Shown here: in pieces, positions 40,069 to 48,269 of the stretch
Numbering within the stretch: position 1 is the first letter of the stretch
Layout: each line of letters opens with the position of its first letter
Assembly (NCBI RefSeq): GCF_009901565.1
Contig: NZ_WXEW01000003.1
Location: 373,312 to 437,311, forward strand
Length of the DNA: 64,000 nt
Direction: 5' to 3'
Source of the DNA: Herbidospora solisilvae
Lineage (GTDB): Bacteria > Actinomycetota > Actinomycetes > Streptosporangiales > Streptosporangiaceae
Position numbers and translations under genes: made by a program
The notes under the pieces: model-generated
The model's database searches: none
What the model saw: the letters and a program-made list of their open reading frames with translations, nothing else
Told to the model about the DNA's origin: nothing

Positions 40069-40725
40069 ATGGTCCCGCGCATCCCCGTCAGCGTGGATCT
40101 CGTCGTGCTTACAGTGAGGTCGAGCGCCCTGTGCGCGCTGGTGTGGCGACGGGATCGTCCGCCCTACCCCGATCTGTGGGCGCTGTCCGGCGGCTTCATC
40201 CACCTCGACGAAGACCTCCCGGCCGCGGCGGCCCGCGTGCTGGCCGAACGGGCCGGCATGGCCGGGGCGCCGGTCCACCTGGAGCAGCTCCGCACCTACG
40301 GCTACCCCGACCGCGACCCGCGCCAGCGTGTCGTGTCGGTGGCCTACCTGGGGCTGGCCCCCGACCTGCCCGCGTCGACCGAGGCCCACATGAGCTGGCA
40401 GCCGCTGAGCGAGCTGACCGAGATGGCCTTCGACCACCGCCGCATCATGCTCGACGGGCTCGAACGCGCCCGGTCGAAGCTCGAATACACCTCACTCGGC
40501 GCGGCCTTCTGCCCGACCGAGTTCACCGTCGCCGAACTGCGCCGGGTCTACGAGATCGTGTGGGGCCGCCCGCTCGACCCCCGCAACTTCCACCGCAAGG
40601 TGACCAAGACCGAGGGTTTCCTGGTGCCGTCGGGCCGGACGACCACCCGCGACGGCGGCCGACCGGCGATGCTCTACCGGCGGGGCCCGGCCGAGGCGCT
40701 CCACCCGCCCATGTTGCGGGTCTGA
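40069..40725 (+). CDS. NrtR-like regulator: degenerate Nudix domain plus winged helix
   Basis: A 218-residue protein. ATG 40069 follows a TAACGT box (40056-40061) by 7 nt, so it is probably leaderless. Residues 1-140 are a Nudix fold. The Nudix box reads GFIHLDEDLPAAAARVLAERAGM, in which the usual R-E-x-x-E-E has become R-V-L-A-E-R, removing key metal-binding glutamates. Residues 150-218 are a winged helix (FTVAELRRVYEIVWGRPLDPRNFHRKV). This matches NrtR-type repressors, which bind ADP-ribose and control NAD genes. No NAD gene is adjacent, so the target here is open. Confidence 0.8.
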   Translation: MVPRIPVSVDLVVLTVRSSALCALVWRRDRPPYPDLWALSGGFIHLDEDLPAAAARVLAERAGMAGAPVHLEQLRTYGYPDRDPRQRVVSVAYLGLAPDLPASTEAHMSWQPLSELTEMAFDHRRIMLDGLERARSKLEYTSLGAAFCPTEFTVAELRRVYEIVWGRPLDPRNFHRKVTKTEGFLVPSGRTTTRDGGRPAMLYRRGPAEALHPPMLRV

Positions 40726-40775
40726 GCCGCGATTGGGGTCCCTGTTACCGGTGTGATTAGGGATATTCTCCCCCT

Positions 40776-41867
40776 GTGCTGATATCGGAGCCGCGCACTG
40801 TGCCGGCGGCGGCCGCCGTTGACCCACCCTTCGTCCAGCCCCGCTTACGGGTGCTCGACCTGCTGCGGTTCGTCGCGGCCATGGCGGTGGTGCTGTTCCA
40901 CTTCGGGGAGACGCGCGCGTGGGGGACGGTCAACGCCTTCCCGGCGCTGAGCGGCGTGACGATGTTCGGCTCCTACGGAGTCCGGCTGTTCTTCATGATC
41001 AGCGGCTTCGTGATCCTGATGAGCGCCTGGGGGCGCACACCCGGCGAGTTCGTGGTCTCCCGGATCGCACGCTTATATCCGGCCTACTGGGCCAGCGTGA
41101 TCATCCTGGGCGGGATCGCGCTGATGGGGTTCATCACCGACCACCGGCCCACCCTGAGCGAACTGCTCGCCAACCTGACGATGTTCCAGCACGGCCTGCG
41201 GATCCGCGACCTGGAGATCGTCTACTGGACGCTCTGGCACGAGCTCGTCTTCTACGTGATGATCGCCTGCTTCGCGGTGGTCGGGATCACGTACCGGCGG
41301 GTGCTCGGCTTCATGGGCGGTTGGATCTTCCTGCTCGCGCTGGCAGAGCGGCTCGACATCTCGGTGCTGAAGGTCGGGCTGGCCCAGTTCGGCGCGCCCT
41401 ATTTCATTGCAGGCATGTCCCTCTACCTGATCTACCGCTTCGGCAACTCGCTGCTGCCGTGGTTGTTCGTCGGCCTCGCCTACGCCTTCGGGCTGGTCCA
41501 GCTGCTCGGCGAGGGGCCGTCGGCGATCAAGCGGTTCGGCGAGCCGCTGGGCACCGCGCTCGTGGTCGGCGTGATCTCGCTGATGTTCCTGGTGATGATC
41601 CTGGTCGCGCTCGGACGCCTCGACGGGATCGACTGGCGGGGGCTGACGCTGCTGGGCGCGCTGACCTATCCGCTCTATTTGTTCCACCACCACGTCGGGT
41701 TCCTGATGATCCAGTGGCTGAACCCGGTCCTCGGGCACCGGGTCACGCTGCCGGTGGTCATCGGGATCGTGCTGGTCGTGGCGTGGGCGGTCTACCGGTT
41801 CGTCGAGGTGCCCGCCCAGCCACGGTTGAAGGCGGCGTTGTCACGCTCACTCAAGATCGCCGACTAG
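40776..41867 (+). CDS. Acyltransferase 3 family membrane protein
   Basis: A 363-residue integral membrane O-acyltransferase. The start is GTG, with TATTCT (40764-40769) 6 nt upstream and no ribosome binding site. The family opening is RLRVLDLLRFVAAMAVVLFHFGE, with the conserved His in VLFHF, followed by GVRLFFMISGFVI and FVVSRIARLYPAYW. About ten membrane helices follow, ending TYPLYLFHHHVGF and VEVPAQPRLKAAL. These enzymes O-acetylate exported polysaccharides. It is the second such enzyme in the region and may modify the same polymer. Confidence 0.9.
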   Translation: MLISEPRTVPAAAAVDPPFVQPRLRVLDLLRFVAAMAVVLFHFGETRAWGTVNAFPALSGVTMFGSYGVRLFFMISGFVILMSAWGRTPGEFVVSRIARLYPAYWASVIILGGIALMGFITDHRPTLSELLANLTMFQHGLRIRDLEIVYWTLWHELVFYVMIACFAVVGITYRRVLGFMGGWIFLLALAERLDISVLKVGLAQFGAPYFIAGMSLYLIYRFGNSLLPWLFVGLAYAFGLVQLLGEGPSAIKRFGEPLGTALVVGVISLMFLVMILVALGRLDGIDWRGLTLLGALTYPLYLFHHHVGFLMIQWLNPVLGHRVTLPVVIGIVLVVAWAVYRFVEVPAQPRLKAALSRSLKIAD

Positions 41868-41893
41868 CGGGTTGTTTCGGGCAGATTCCCGGC

Positions 41894-41930
41894 GTGAGAC
41901 GCGGCCGGCCTGCGGCCGTCCGCGTCTCAC
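41894..41930. terminator. Bidirectional hairpin terminator
   Basis: GTGAGACGCGG (41894-41904) pairs perfectly with CCGCGTCTCAC (41920-41930) around a GC-rich 15-nt loop. It lies between the convergent acyltransferase and deacetylase genes and includes the deacetylase stop codon. Confidence 0.7.
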
Positions 41931-42637
41931 TTCTTCTTCGGCGGCTTGGGCCAGGCCTCGCCCGGCTTCAGTTCGCGGTCGCCGAGCAGCGTGGAGACGG
42001 TGACGAGCTTGTAGCCCTTCTTCGTCAGGGTGTCGACCACGGTCTCCATGGCCTTGACCGTCTCCGGGACGATGTCGTGCAGCAGGATGACGGCGTTCGG
42101 CTTGGCGAACTTGAGCGTGCGCTCCTTGATGACCTTGGTGTTGCGGGCCTGCCAGTCGAGGGTCGAGCCCGTCCACAGGATCTGCGGCAGGCCGAGCGTC
42201 TCCATCAGGGAGCCGACGCGTGAGTTGGTCGCGCCGTTCGGGGGGCGCATGAACGTCGGCGTGATGCCGACGGCCTCCCTGATGACGTCCTGGGTGCCGG
42301 TGATCTCGGAGACGATCTCCTCGTCGGAGAGCTTGGTCAGGTCGGGGTGGTCCCAGGTGTGGTTGCCGATCTCGTGGCCCTCGTCGACCATGCGCCTCAT
42401 CATGTCGACGCGGCTGCCGACCTTCCGGCCCAGGACGAAGAAGGTGGCCTTGGCCTTGTGCTTCTTCAGGGTGTCGAGCAGGGCGGGGGTGTAGGGCCAG
42501 GGCCCGTCGTCGAAGGTGAGCGCTATGCACTTGTGGCGCTCGCAGTAGGGCTTGGGCTTCGCGTTCGCCGGTGCGGCCGGGACGAGCAGGGACGTGGTTA
42601 AGGCGAGGGCGAGTGCCCCCCGGACGATCACGCGCAT
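41927..42637 (-). CDS. Secreted polysaccharide deacetylase (NodB/CE4)
   Basis: A 236-residue secreted enzyme. ATG 42637 is chosen because it begins a standard signal peptide (MRVIVRGALALALTTSLLVP, cleavage after ANA at 26). The open frame upstream has no signal. NodB motif 1 is TFDDG with D43 and D44, motif 2 is HTWDH with metal ligands H93 and H97, and later motifs include RPPNGATN and LLHDIVPET. CE4 enzymes remove N-acetyl groups from peptidoglycan, chitin or surface glycans, using a divalent metal. Its position next to glycan genes suggests a wall or exopolymer substrate. Confidence 0.92.
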   Translation of the reverse strand: MRVIVRGALALALTTSLLVPAAPANAKPKPYCERHKCIALTFDDGPWPYTPALLDTLKKHKAKATFFVLGRKVGSRVDMMRRMVDEGHEIGNHTWDHPDLTKLSDEEIVSEITGTQDVIREAVGITPTFMRPPNGATNSRVGSLMETLGLPQILWTGSTLDWQARNTKVIKERTLKFAKPNAVILLHDIVPETVKAMETVVDTLTKKGYKLVTVSTLLGDRELKPGEAWPKPPKKK

Positions 42638-42739
42638 GGTGCCGAATCCTAAGGGGTGTTCCTGGGACGACTCTGAGATCGGCACGAATGACCTCAAGTA
42701 GGGTGTGGGGCACATCGCCGCAACGGAGGGGTGGAATCA

Positions 42740-43813
42740 ATGCCGCAGTTCAGGGCCGTTCTCGACACCATGACGGCCTACACGCCGGGCAAGGCGGTGG
42801 TGTCGGCCGACGGGCGGTCGTACAAGTTGTCCTCCAACGAGTCCCCCGAGCCGCCGCTGCCCAGCGTCGTCGCCGCCATCGCCGAGGCCGCCACGACCGT
42901 CCACCGCTACCCCGACCCCGCGGCGGTCCGGCTGACCGAGGCGCTCGCGTCCCGTTACGGCGTCCCGCCGGAGCACATCGCGCTCGGCGCGGGCTCGGTC
43001 ACCGTCGCCCAGCAGCTCTTCGAGACGGTCGGCGAGCCGGGCGCCGAGGTCGTCTACGCGTGGCGTTCGTTCGAGGCCTACCCGCTGCTCGCGGATCTGT
43101 CCGGGGTCTTCTCGGTACGTGTCCCGCTCGCCGCCGAGACCCACGACCTCGACGCGATGGCGGCCGCGATCACCCCCGCCACCCGCATGATCCTGGTCTG
43201 CAACCCCAACAACCCGACGGGCACCGCCAACCGCGCGGCCGAGCTCACCGCGTTCCTCGACGCGGTTCCGTCGGACGTGCTGGTCATCCTCGACGAGGCC
43301 TACCGGGAGTACGTGCGCGACGAGGCCGTCCCCGACGGCCTGACCATCTACCGCGACCGCCCCAACGTCGCCGTGCTGCGCACCTTCTCCAAGGCCTACG
43401 GCCTGGCCGGCCTCCGCGTCGGCTACCTGATCGGTCCCGAGCCCATCGCCGCGGCGGTCCGCAAGACGATGGTCCCCTTCGCGGTCAACCACCTCGCCCA
43501 GGCCGCCGCCGTCGCGTCGCTGGCCGCCGAGGACGAACTGCTGGAGCGCGTCGAGCGGGTCGTCGCCGAGCGCAGCCGCGTCCGCGAGGCGCTGATCACC
43601 CAGGGCTGGACGGTCCCCGAGTCGCAGGCCAACTTCGTCTGGTTGCGCCTGGGCGACGACACCCCCGCGTTCGCCGCCGCGTGCGCCGCTGAGGGCGTCG
43701 CTGTGCGGCCGTTCGGGACGGAGGGTGCCCGTGTGTCGATCGGTGACCGTGAGGCCAACGACGTCTTCCTGAGCGCCGCGCAGGCGTTCAGGGCACACGT
43801 CTCCGCTCGGTAG
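42740..43813 (+). CDS. Histidinol-phosphate/aromatic aminotransferase
   Basis: A 357-residue class I/II PLP enzyme. ATG 42740 lies 9 nt after GGAGGG; an in-frame GTG at 42731 touches that site and is less likely. The internal aldimine lysine is at about 218 in [16 protein letters not shown]. Other contacts are [18 protein letters not shown] and [12 protein letters not shown]. The short PGK and N-terminal region resemble the actinobacterial Pat branch, which also acts on aromatic amino acids. HisC activity cannot be separated by sequence alone. No his genes are nearby, which favours Pat. Its end overlaps the convergent exporter gene by 26 bp. Confidence 0.9.
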   Translation: MPQFRAVLDTMTAYTPGKAVVSADGRSYKLSSNESPEPPLPSVVAAIAEAATTVHRYPDPAAVRLTEALASRYGVPPEHIALGAGSVTVAQQLFETVGEPGAEVVYAWRSFEAYPLLADLSGVFSVRVPLAAETHDLDAMAAAITPATRMILVCNPNNPTGTANRAAELTAFLDAVPSDVLVILDEAYREYVRDEAVPDGLTIYRDRPNVAVLRTFSKAYGLAGLRVGYLIGPEPIAAAVRKTMVPFAVNHLAQAAAVASLAAEDELLERVERVVAERSRVREALITQGWTVPESQANFVWLRLGDDTPAFAAACAAEGVAVRPFGTEGARVSIGDREANDVFLSAAQAFRAHVSAR

Positions 43814-44681
43814 AGACCACCAGCGCCACCCCGGCGACGATGACGAGACCGGCGGCCACCATCATGGCCGTCACGGTCTCGCCCAGGAAGATCATCCCCA
43901 GCGCGACCGCGACGACGGGGTTCACGTAGGCGTAGGTCGAGACGAGCGAGATCGGCGCGTTGCCGAGCAGCCACACGTACGACGTGAACCCCACCAGCGA
44001 CCCCACGACGATCAGGTAGGCCAGCGCGGCCCACGACCGCCCCGACACCTCCGACAGGACGAGGTGCTCCCCGGCCAGCCCGCTGCACACCAGCAACCCG
44101 CCGCCGCCGACGACCATCTCCACGGTCGACGCGGCGAAGGGGTTCTTCGGCATGGGCGCCCGCCCCGACATGAACGACCCCACGGCCCACGAGAACGACG
44201 CCAGCAGGATCACCACCACGCCGACCGAGCCGCCCGACATCCCGCCGGTCAGCGAGATGCCGGCCACGCCGAGGAACCCGATGAGCACCCCGGTCAGCGT
44301 CAGGACGTGGGGCCGGTCGCGGAAGACCGTGCGCATGATGACGAGCCAGAGCGGCGTCGAGGCGACCAGCAGCGCGGCGAGCCCGGTGGAGATGTGCTGC
44401 TCGGCCACGGCGACCATCCCGTTGCCGCCCGTGAGGAGCAGCAACCCGACCAGGGCCGCGTCGAGGAACTCGCGGCGGTTCATCCGGAACGCCTCCGGGC
44501 CGGTCTTGACCAGCAGGAACACGCCGAGAATAAGGGCCGCCACGACGAACCGGAGGCCGCCGGAGACGAAGGGCGGCATGGTCTCGATGACGAGTCCGAT
44601 GCCCAGATAGGTCGATCCCCAGACGATGTAGACGGTCGTCAGGAGGATCCACACACGAATGTCACGACCGTCCCGCTGCAT
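43788..44681 (-). CDS. EamA/DMT family transporter
   Basis: A 297-residue membrane protein with ten predicted helices in two EamA repeats. Repeat 1 starts [21 protein letters not shown] and repeat 2 starts [21 protein letters not shown]. The usual [16 protein letters not shown] near the end is present. Members export amino acids, drugs or metabolites. ATG 44681 is chosen; the AGGAG before it is only 2 nt away, so initiation may be from a short or leaderless mRNA. A TTG at 44693 is an alternative. It is convergent with the aminotransferase gene, with a 26-bp overlap. Confidence 0.9.
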   Translation of the reverse strand: MQRDGRDIRVWILLTTVYIVWGSTYLGIGLVIETMPPFVSGGLRFVVAALILGVFLLVKTGPEAFRMNRREFLDAALVGLLLLTGGNGMVAVAEQHISTGLAALLVASTPLWLVIMRTVFRDRPHVLTLTGVLIGFLGVAGISLTGGMSGGSVGVVVILLASFSWAVGSFMSGRAPMPKNPFAASTVEMVVGGGGLLVCSGLAGEHLVLSEVSGRSWAALAYLIVVGSLVGFTSYVWLLGNAPISLVSTYAYVNPVVAVALGMIFLGETVTAMMVAAGLVIVAGVALVVSTERRRVP

Positions 44682-44741
44682 GACTCCTGACAATAGCCAA
44701 ACGGGGGTAAAGCCCTCCAGAGCGGGACCCGAAATCGGGCA

Positions 44742-45026
44742 TCAGCCGTAGAAGGCGGGATCGAGCACCTCGATGTCGGTGATGGTCGTGCCCGTGGGAT
44801 CGAGACTGAGCCCGATGACCTCCGTCCCGGCCAGCAGCAACGGCAACGACCGGGGGCTCGCCGACCCCGGCGGCGAGGTCAGCAGGTTCCGGCACCCCTG
44901 CGAACAGGCGCAGACCCCGAAGTAGGGCAGGTCGTGGACGGTCCTCGCGAGGGGGTCGACCCCGAGCAGGTCGACGATCGTGGCGGTGAGCCGGGGGTGC
45001 ACCTCCCTCAGCCGGAGCCGGCTCAC
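44742..45026 (-). CDS. Hypothetical protein
   Basis: A 94-residue protein starting at GTG, overlapping the small membrane protein gene by 4 nt. It begins MSRLRLREVHPRLTATIVDLL, has a Cys-x-Cys-x3-Cys segment (VCACSQGC) that could bind a metal, and ends GLSLDPTGTTITDIEVLDPAFYG, a beta-hairpin-like region. I recognise no family. The coupling to the membrane protein suggests a two-gene unit. Confidence 0.65.
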   Translation of the reverse strand: MSRLRLREVHPRLTATIVDLLGVDPLARTVHDLPYFGVCACSQGCRNLLTSPPGSASPRSLPLLLAGTEVIGLSLDPTGTTITDIEVLDPAFYG

Positions 45027-45199
45027 TGGAGGTACTCCAGCACCAGCAGGCAGAGCGTCGCCGCCCCGAGATAGGCGCCGCCCGACGTCATGAGCGCTGT
45101 CGGCGCGGTCTTCCCGGACCGGAGACTGACGATGTAGCAGATCAGCGCGATGACGGCGGAAACGAGAGCCGCGATGATCAAAGAAACGACAGGCGACAT
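45023..45199 (-). CDS. Small membrane protein
   Basis: A 58-residue protein with two hydrophobic segments: VVSLIIAALVSAVIALICYIV and, after a short basic loop (RSGKTAPTA), YLGAATLCLLVLEYL. ATG 45199 is directly preceded by AGGAA. An ATG nine codons upstream (45226) is an alternative. There is no known family. It overlaps the hypothetical gene downstream by 4 nt. Confidence 0.55.
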   Translation of the reverse strand: MSPVVSLIIAALVSAVIALICYIVSLRSGKTAPTALMTSGGAYLGAATLCLLVLEYLQ

Positions 45200-45516
45200 T
45201 TCCTGACTTTCTTTCTGATAGCGCATAGTGGGTGACCCCAGAGAGATATCAGCGCAGGCCGCCGGACACCCGAAGATCATCTGTTCTTGCACGACTTTCC
45301 GCAGGTCTGGACGCCTGTGGACAACTCTGGACGTAACCGGATGACATGGTTAATGCTCGCGCTCACGACGTTTGGGAATTATGGGGCGTAGCCCTCGTTG
45401 ACCCACTAATCTCGCCACCATCACCGGTCCCGCCGGTGACCTTTCCACGGGGTTCTCGGCCTTTCTGGCCCACGCGCGGTCGCGCTGTCTGACTGTTTGA
45501 GAAACGGAACTCGCTC
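45200..45516. other. Intergenic region with one hairpin
   Basis: This stretch separates the reverse-strand small genes from the HTH gene. The only clear structure is TCACCGG (45421-45427) paired with CCGGTGA (45433-45439) over 5 nt. The region is more AT-rich than average around 45290-45380 and should hold the promoters of both flanking units. I find no convincing gene in it. Confidence 0.5.
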
Positions 45517-46329
45517 ATGGGTGATGCACGCGGGGAGCGGATCGACTGCGCTGTCCTCCTGGCCAAGCTCGACAGCCTGTACCGCAAGGCGGGACGGCCC
45601 AGCTACGGCCGGATGTCGGAGCTGGCGCGGACCATGATCAGTGCGGAGAGCGGGGAGGAGTGGCGCCCGCTCTCCACCTCGCACCTGTCCAACATCATGA
45701 AGGGCAGGTTCACCCGGCTGCCGGGCTGGCCCCTCATCCGCACCATCGTCACGGTCCTCTACAAGTTCGGCACGATGAACGGCCGCATGGAGGCCTCGCC
45801 TCAGGCGATCAGCACGCTCACCCAGGAGTTCGCCGAGGTGTGGGACGCCATCGAGACCCGGGACGCCCCGGCCAGGCCGGTCGCCCAGATGCCCTACGTC
45901 CCCGGCGACATCCTCGAACAGGCTCCGGAGGAGGTCCGCCTGCCCCCGGTGAAGTCGGCCGCCTTCCGCATGCCGAGGGCGTGGGGCCGCATCGGCGCGT
46001 CGATCCTCCGCCGGGCCGAACAGGGCGACGCCGGCGCCGCCTATCAGATCGCGGTCCTGCTGGCCTGCGAGGCCACCCGCGAGGAGCTGACGCCCGCCTA
46101 CCGCCGCCTGCTCCTGGAGGCGGCGGCCGAATGGAAGAAGGAGGCCACCGGCACGGTCGCCGAGGCGCTGAACCTCCGGTTACACGGCCCAGGGCTGCTC
46201 CGGGCGGCCGGCGACCTGGCCTTCCGACGGCCACGCCCGGCCAAACGCAACGTCATCTTCATCCAGGCCTTCCTGCACGCGGAGGCCTCACTCCAGAAGG
46301 CCGCCATCCCCGACGACCAGGGCCGGTGA
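45517..46329 (+). CDS. Putative HTH DNA-binding protein
   Basis: A 270-residue protein. Residues 8-90 resemble the N-terminal domain of many actinobacterial regulators (LLAKLDSLYRKAGRPSYGRMSELARTM, then LSTSHLSNIMKGRF and LPGWPLIRTIV), probably an XRE-like helix-turn-helix. The rest is helical and basic, with AYQIAVLLACEATREELTPAYRRLLLEAA resembling a TPR-like or Sel1-like arrangement. There is no signal peptide. The target is unknown. A perfect 18-bp palindrome lies 280 bp downstream. Confidence 0.65.
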   Translation: MGDARGERIDCAVLLAKLDSLYRKAGRPSYGRMSELARTMISAESGEEWRPLSTSHLSNIMKGRFTRLPGWPLIRTIVTVLYKFGTMNGRMEASPQAISTLTQEFAEVWDAIETRDAPARPVAQMPYVPGDILEQAPEEVRLPPVKSAAFRMPRAWGRIGASILRRAEQGDAGAAYQIAVLLACEATREELTPAYRRLLLEAAAEWKKEATGTVAEALNLRLHGPGLLRAAGDLAFRRPRPAKRNVIFIQAFLHAEASLQKAAIPDDQGR

Positions 46330-46607
46330 CGCGAGCCTGACGACTGGCCGCACTCGGCGGACCTGCCTCGCGCACATCGTCGTGTGCGGGCAAGCCGGTG
46401 TCGACCTCGCTCATGCCGGTGCTGTACGCCCGCCCACCCGGGCCGCGATCATCGTCTCTTCCGTGACCGACGGTTCTCCCGACGATGACCCCACCCTGTG
46501 GAAAACCTCGGGTGCCATAAAGGTCCCTGCGGGAGGTGAACTCTCGTCTCCGCGCGGCGCGTGCGATGGCCGTTCACAACCCGGGCATTTCATGACTTGC
46601 ATTGAGT

Positions 46608-46625
46608 TTGCGCAATATTGCGCAA
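46608..46625. repeat. Perfect 18-bp palindrome
   Basis: TTGCGCAATATTGCGCAA is its own reverse complement. The symmetry extends outward to GAGT and ACTC with one extra T on the left. This is the form of a dimeric repressor site, yet it lies downstream of both neighbouring genes. Confidence 0.6.
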
Positions 46626-46677
46626 CTCCAGCCCCGCCTGCCCCGCACTTTCTCGAATCCGGTGAAGTGAATTCTCT

Positions 46678-46695
46678 GTCCGGATTTATCCGGAC
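46678..46695. repeat. Inverted repeat, 8-bp arms
   Basis: GTCCGGAT (46678-46685) and ATCCGGAC (46688-46695) are separated by TT. A similar element, CCGGATTTTCCGG, occurs at 48182-48194 upstream of the regulator gene, so the two may bind the same protein. Confidence 0.45.
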
Positions 46696-46718
46696 GTATC
46701 CGTACACATAAAAAAGCA

Positions 46719-46756
46719 AGTACCCGGCACCCCCGGTTAAGGGGATGCCGGGTACT
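46719..46756 (-). terminator. Intrinsic terminator of the reverse-strand regulator gene
   Basis: AGTACCCGGCA (46719-46729) pairs with TGCCGGGTACT (46746-46756), with a further CCCC/GGGG inside. Read on the reverse strand, the stem is followed by GC and a run of six T. This is a classical terminator 9 bp after the gene's stop. Confidence 0.85.
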
Positions 46757-46764
46757 CACCCGTC

Positions 46765-48117
46765 TCAGCGGTTCAGCTTCTCCACGATCAGCCGGTAGAG
46801 CTGCCGGGGCCGTCCCGGTTGGGGTGTCCGGTTCGGTGGGAGCGGCCACGCGAGTCCCTCGTCGACCAGCGTGCGCAGCAGTCTCCGCGCCGTTCTCGGT
46901 GTCACCCCCAGCATCTTGCCCGCGCCCTCGGCGTCGACGACGGTGTCGCCGCCTTCCAGCTTGGCCGCCAGCCGGGCCAGGACCTCGACGCCCTTCGGCT
47001 TCGCGGGGCCGGCCGACTGCGGGGGCATCCGGGGCGGGGGCACCAGCGTGCGTCCCTCCCGGTCGACCGCGAAGCCCTGGGCCTGCTTGCCGGCCTGCGT
47101 GCGGGCCAGTGCGGCCCGTGCGTGGGTCTCCGCGTCGTGGGTGGTGCGGCCCATGCCGACCCCGACCTCGACCGCCAGGCCCAGCTCGTCGCGGATCCTC
47201 GCCGCGAAGGGCAGCACCCGGAAGCCGTCGGTCGCGCCGGCGATCGATCCCCGTGTGGCCACCACCAGGTAGCTGTGGTCGTCGATCGGCCACACGCTGG
47301 CGTTGATGCGGTTGGCCTCCTGCACCAGCAGGCGGTGCAGGGAGAGCCGCAGCTCGTCACGCCAGTAACGGGGCGCCGCCCGCCTTATGGGCTCCCGCAG
47401 CGTCGGCACCTCGACGAGGATCACCGTCAGCTGGGATTCCTCCAGCCGGTGGTGCGCCCCGAGCAGGGCCGCCGTGTGGAGAGCGGTCCGGACCGCCGCC
47501 GACGTGGGCCGGATGCGGACCGTGGGGATGCCCGCCGCCGTTAATCGGTCGGCCACACCCGGTATGCAGGTCAGGGCACCCGTGGTGGCGCCCTGGCGGA
47601 CCAGCCGCTCGTGATAGGCCGCGATCGTGCCGGTCGCTCCCGGCTCGTCGCGGCTGTGCACCTCTGCCGTGGATATGCCCAGGTCCGCGAACGCCTCGTC
47701 GACCTCGCCCCGGCTCAGCACGTCGACGCTGACCCGCCTGGGGTCGATGCGGTCGTCGAGGGCCGCCCGTGCGATCGCGGCCGTCAGGGCCGCGCCGCCC
47801 AGTTGGACGTGGGTCGCCGGCATCGTCAGCACCCCGGCTCGCCGTGCCAGCTCGTATGGAATCGGGCTGGCGAATAGGCAGGCGTCGACGCCGCCCAGCC
47901 GGGTCACCTTGTCGGATGCCTCCTGCTCGTCCCGGTACGCGGCCGCCACGAGGCGGCACGGCACCGGAGCGGCGGCGTGTCCCATGAGCATGACCCGCTC
48001 GACGAGGTCATGGGGCCCCACCACACCGATGGTGAGGTCCGGCGTCCCAGCGCCCATTCCGCCCCCCACGCGGCCGCGCGGTGAGTCTTCAGTGCGCTCG
48101 ACCAATGTTCGTCCCAT
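46765..48117 (-). CDS. PucR/CdaR-like transcriptional regulator
   Basis: A protein of about 450 residues. The start is uncertain: ATG 48117 (GAGAAGG 8 nt upstream) is used, and ATG 48057 after a G-rich stretch is also possible. The N-terminal 200 residues form a ligand-binding-like alpha/beta domain (IGVVGPHDLVERVMLMG, VDACLFASPIPYELARRAG). A middle domain resembles a degenerate GGDEF/nucleotide cyclase fold (GLAVEVGVGMGRTTHDAETHARAAL). The C-terminal 70 residues are a winged helix (AGKMLGVTPRTARRLLRTLVDEGL). It is adjacent to and co-oriented with the MurA paralogue gene, which it may regulate. The ligand is unknown. Confidence 0.7.
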   Translation of the reverse strand: MGRTLVERTEDSPRGRVGGGMGAGTPDLTIGVVGPHDLVERVMLMGHAAAPVPCRLVAAAYRDEQEASDKVTRLGGVDACLFASPIPYELARRAGVLTMPATHVQLGGAALTAAIARAALDDRIDPRRVSVDVLSRGEVDEAFADLGISTAEVHSRDEPGATGTIAAYHERLVRQGATTGALTCIPGVADRLTAAGIPTVRIRPTSAAVRTALHTAALLGAHHRLEESQLTVILVEVPTLREPIRRAAPRYWRDELRLSLHRLLVQEANRINASVWPIDDHSYLVVATRGSIAGATDGFRVLPFAARIRDELGLAVEVGVGMGRTTHDAETHARAALARTQAGKQAQGFAVDREGRTLVPPPRMPPQSAGPAKPKGVEVLARLAAKLEGGDTVVDAEGAGKMLGVTPRTARRLLRTLVDEGLAWPLPPNRTPQPGRPRQLYRLIVEKLNR

Positions 48118-48269
48118 CCCGCGTGCCTTCTCGATTGACTTCTCTTTGGAACGATCGCTCCCGGAGGCCGTAATGTCACGCCCGGATTTTCCGGAATACC
48201 GTTCTGAGAAGGGCGGCACGGTCCTTTCCCATTATGTTGTGGCTGGTCAATGCCATTATGGACGTCGAA

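Larger units (their letters stand above)
46330..46718. other. Gap between convergent genes containing two palindromes
   Basis: This 390-bp gap lies between the ends of two convergent genes. Short frames exist on both strands but lack ribosome binding sites, codon bias or recognisable content, so I call no gene. It contains two strong inverted repeats, listed separately, and a patch of AT-rich sequence (46580-46720) unusual for the window. Confidence 0.5.

Noticed and set aside
46382-46719. Short frames on both strands between the HTH and regulator genes
   Set aside because: No ribosome binding site, no codon bias, overlapping each other on opposite strands, and no recognisable motif.
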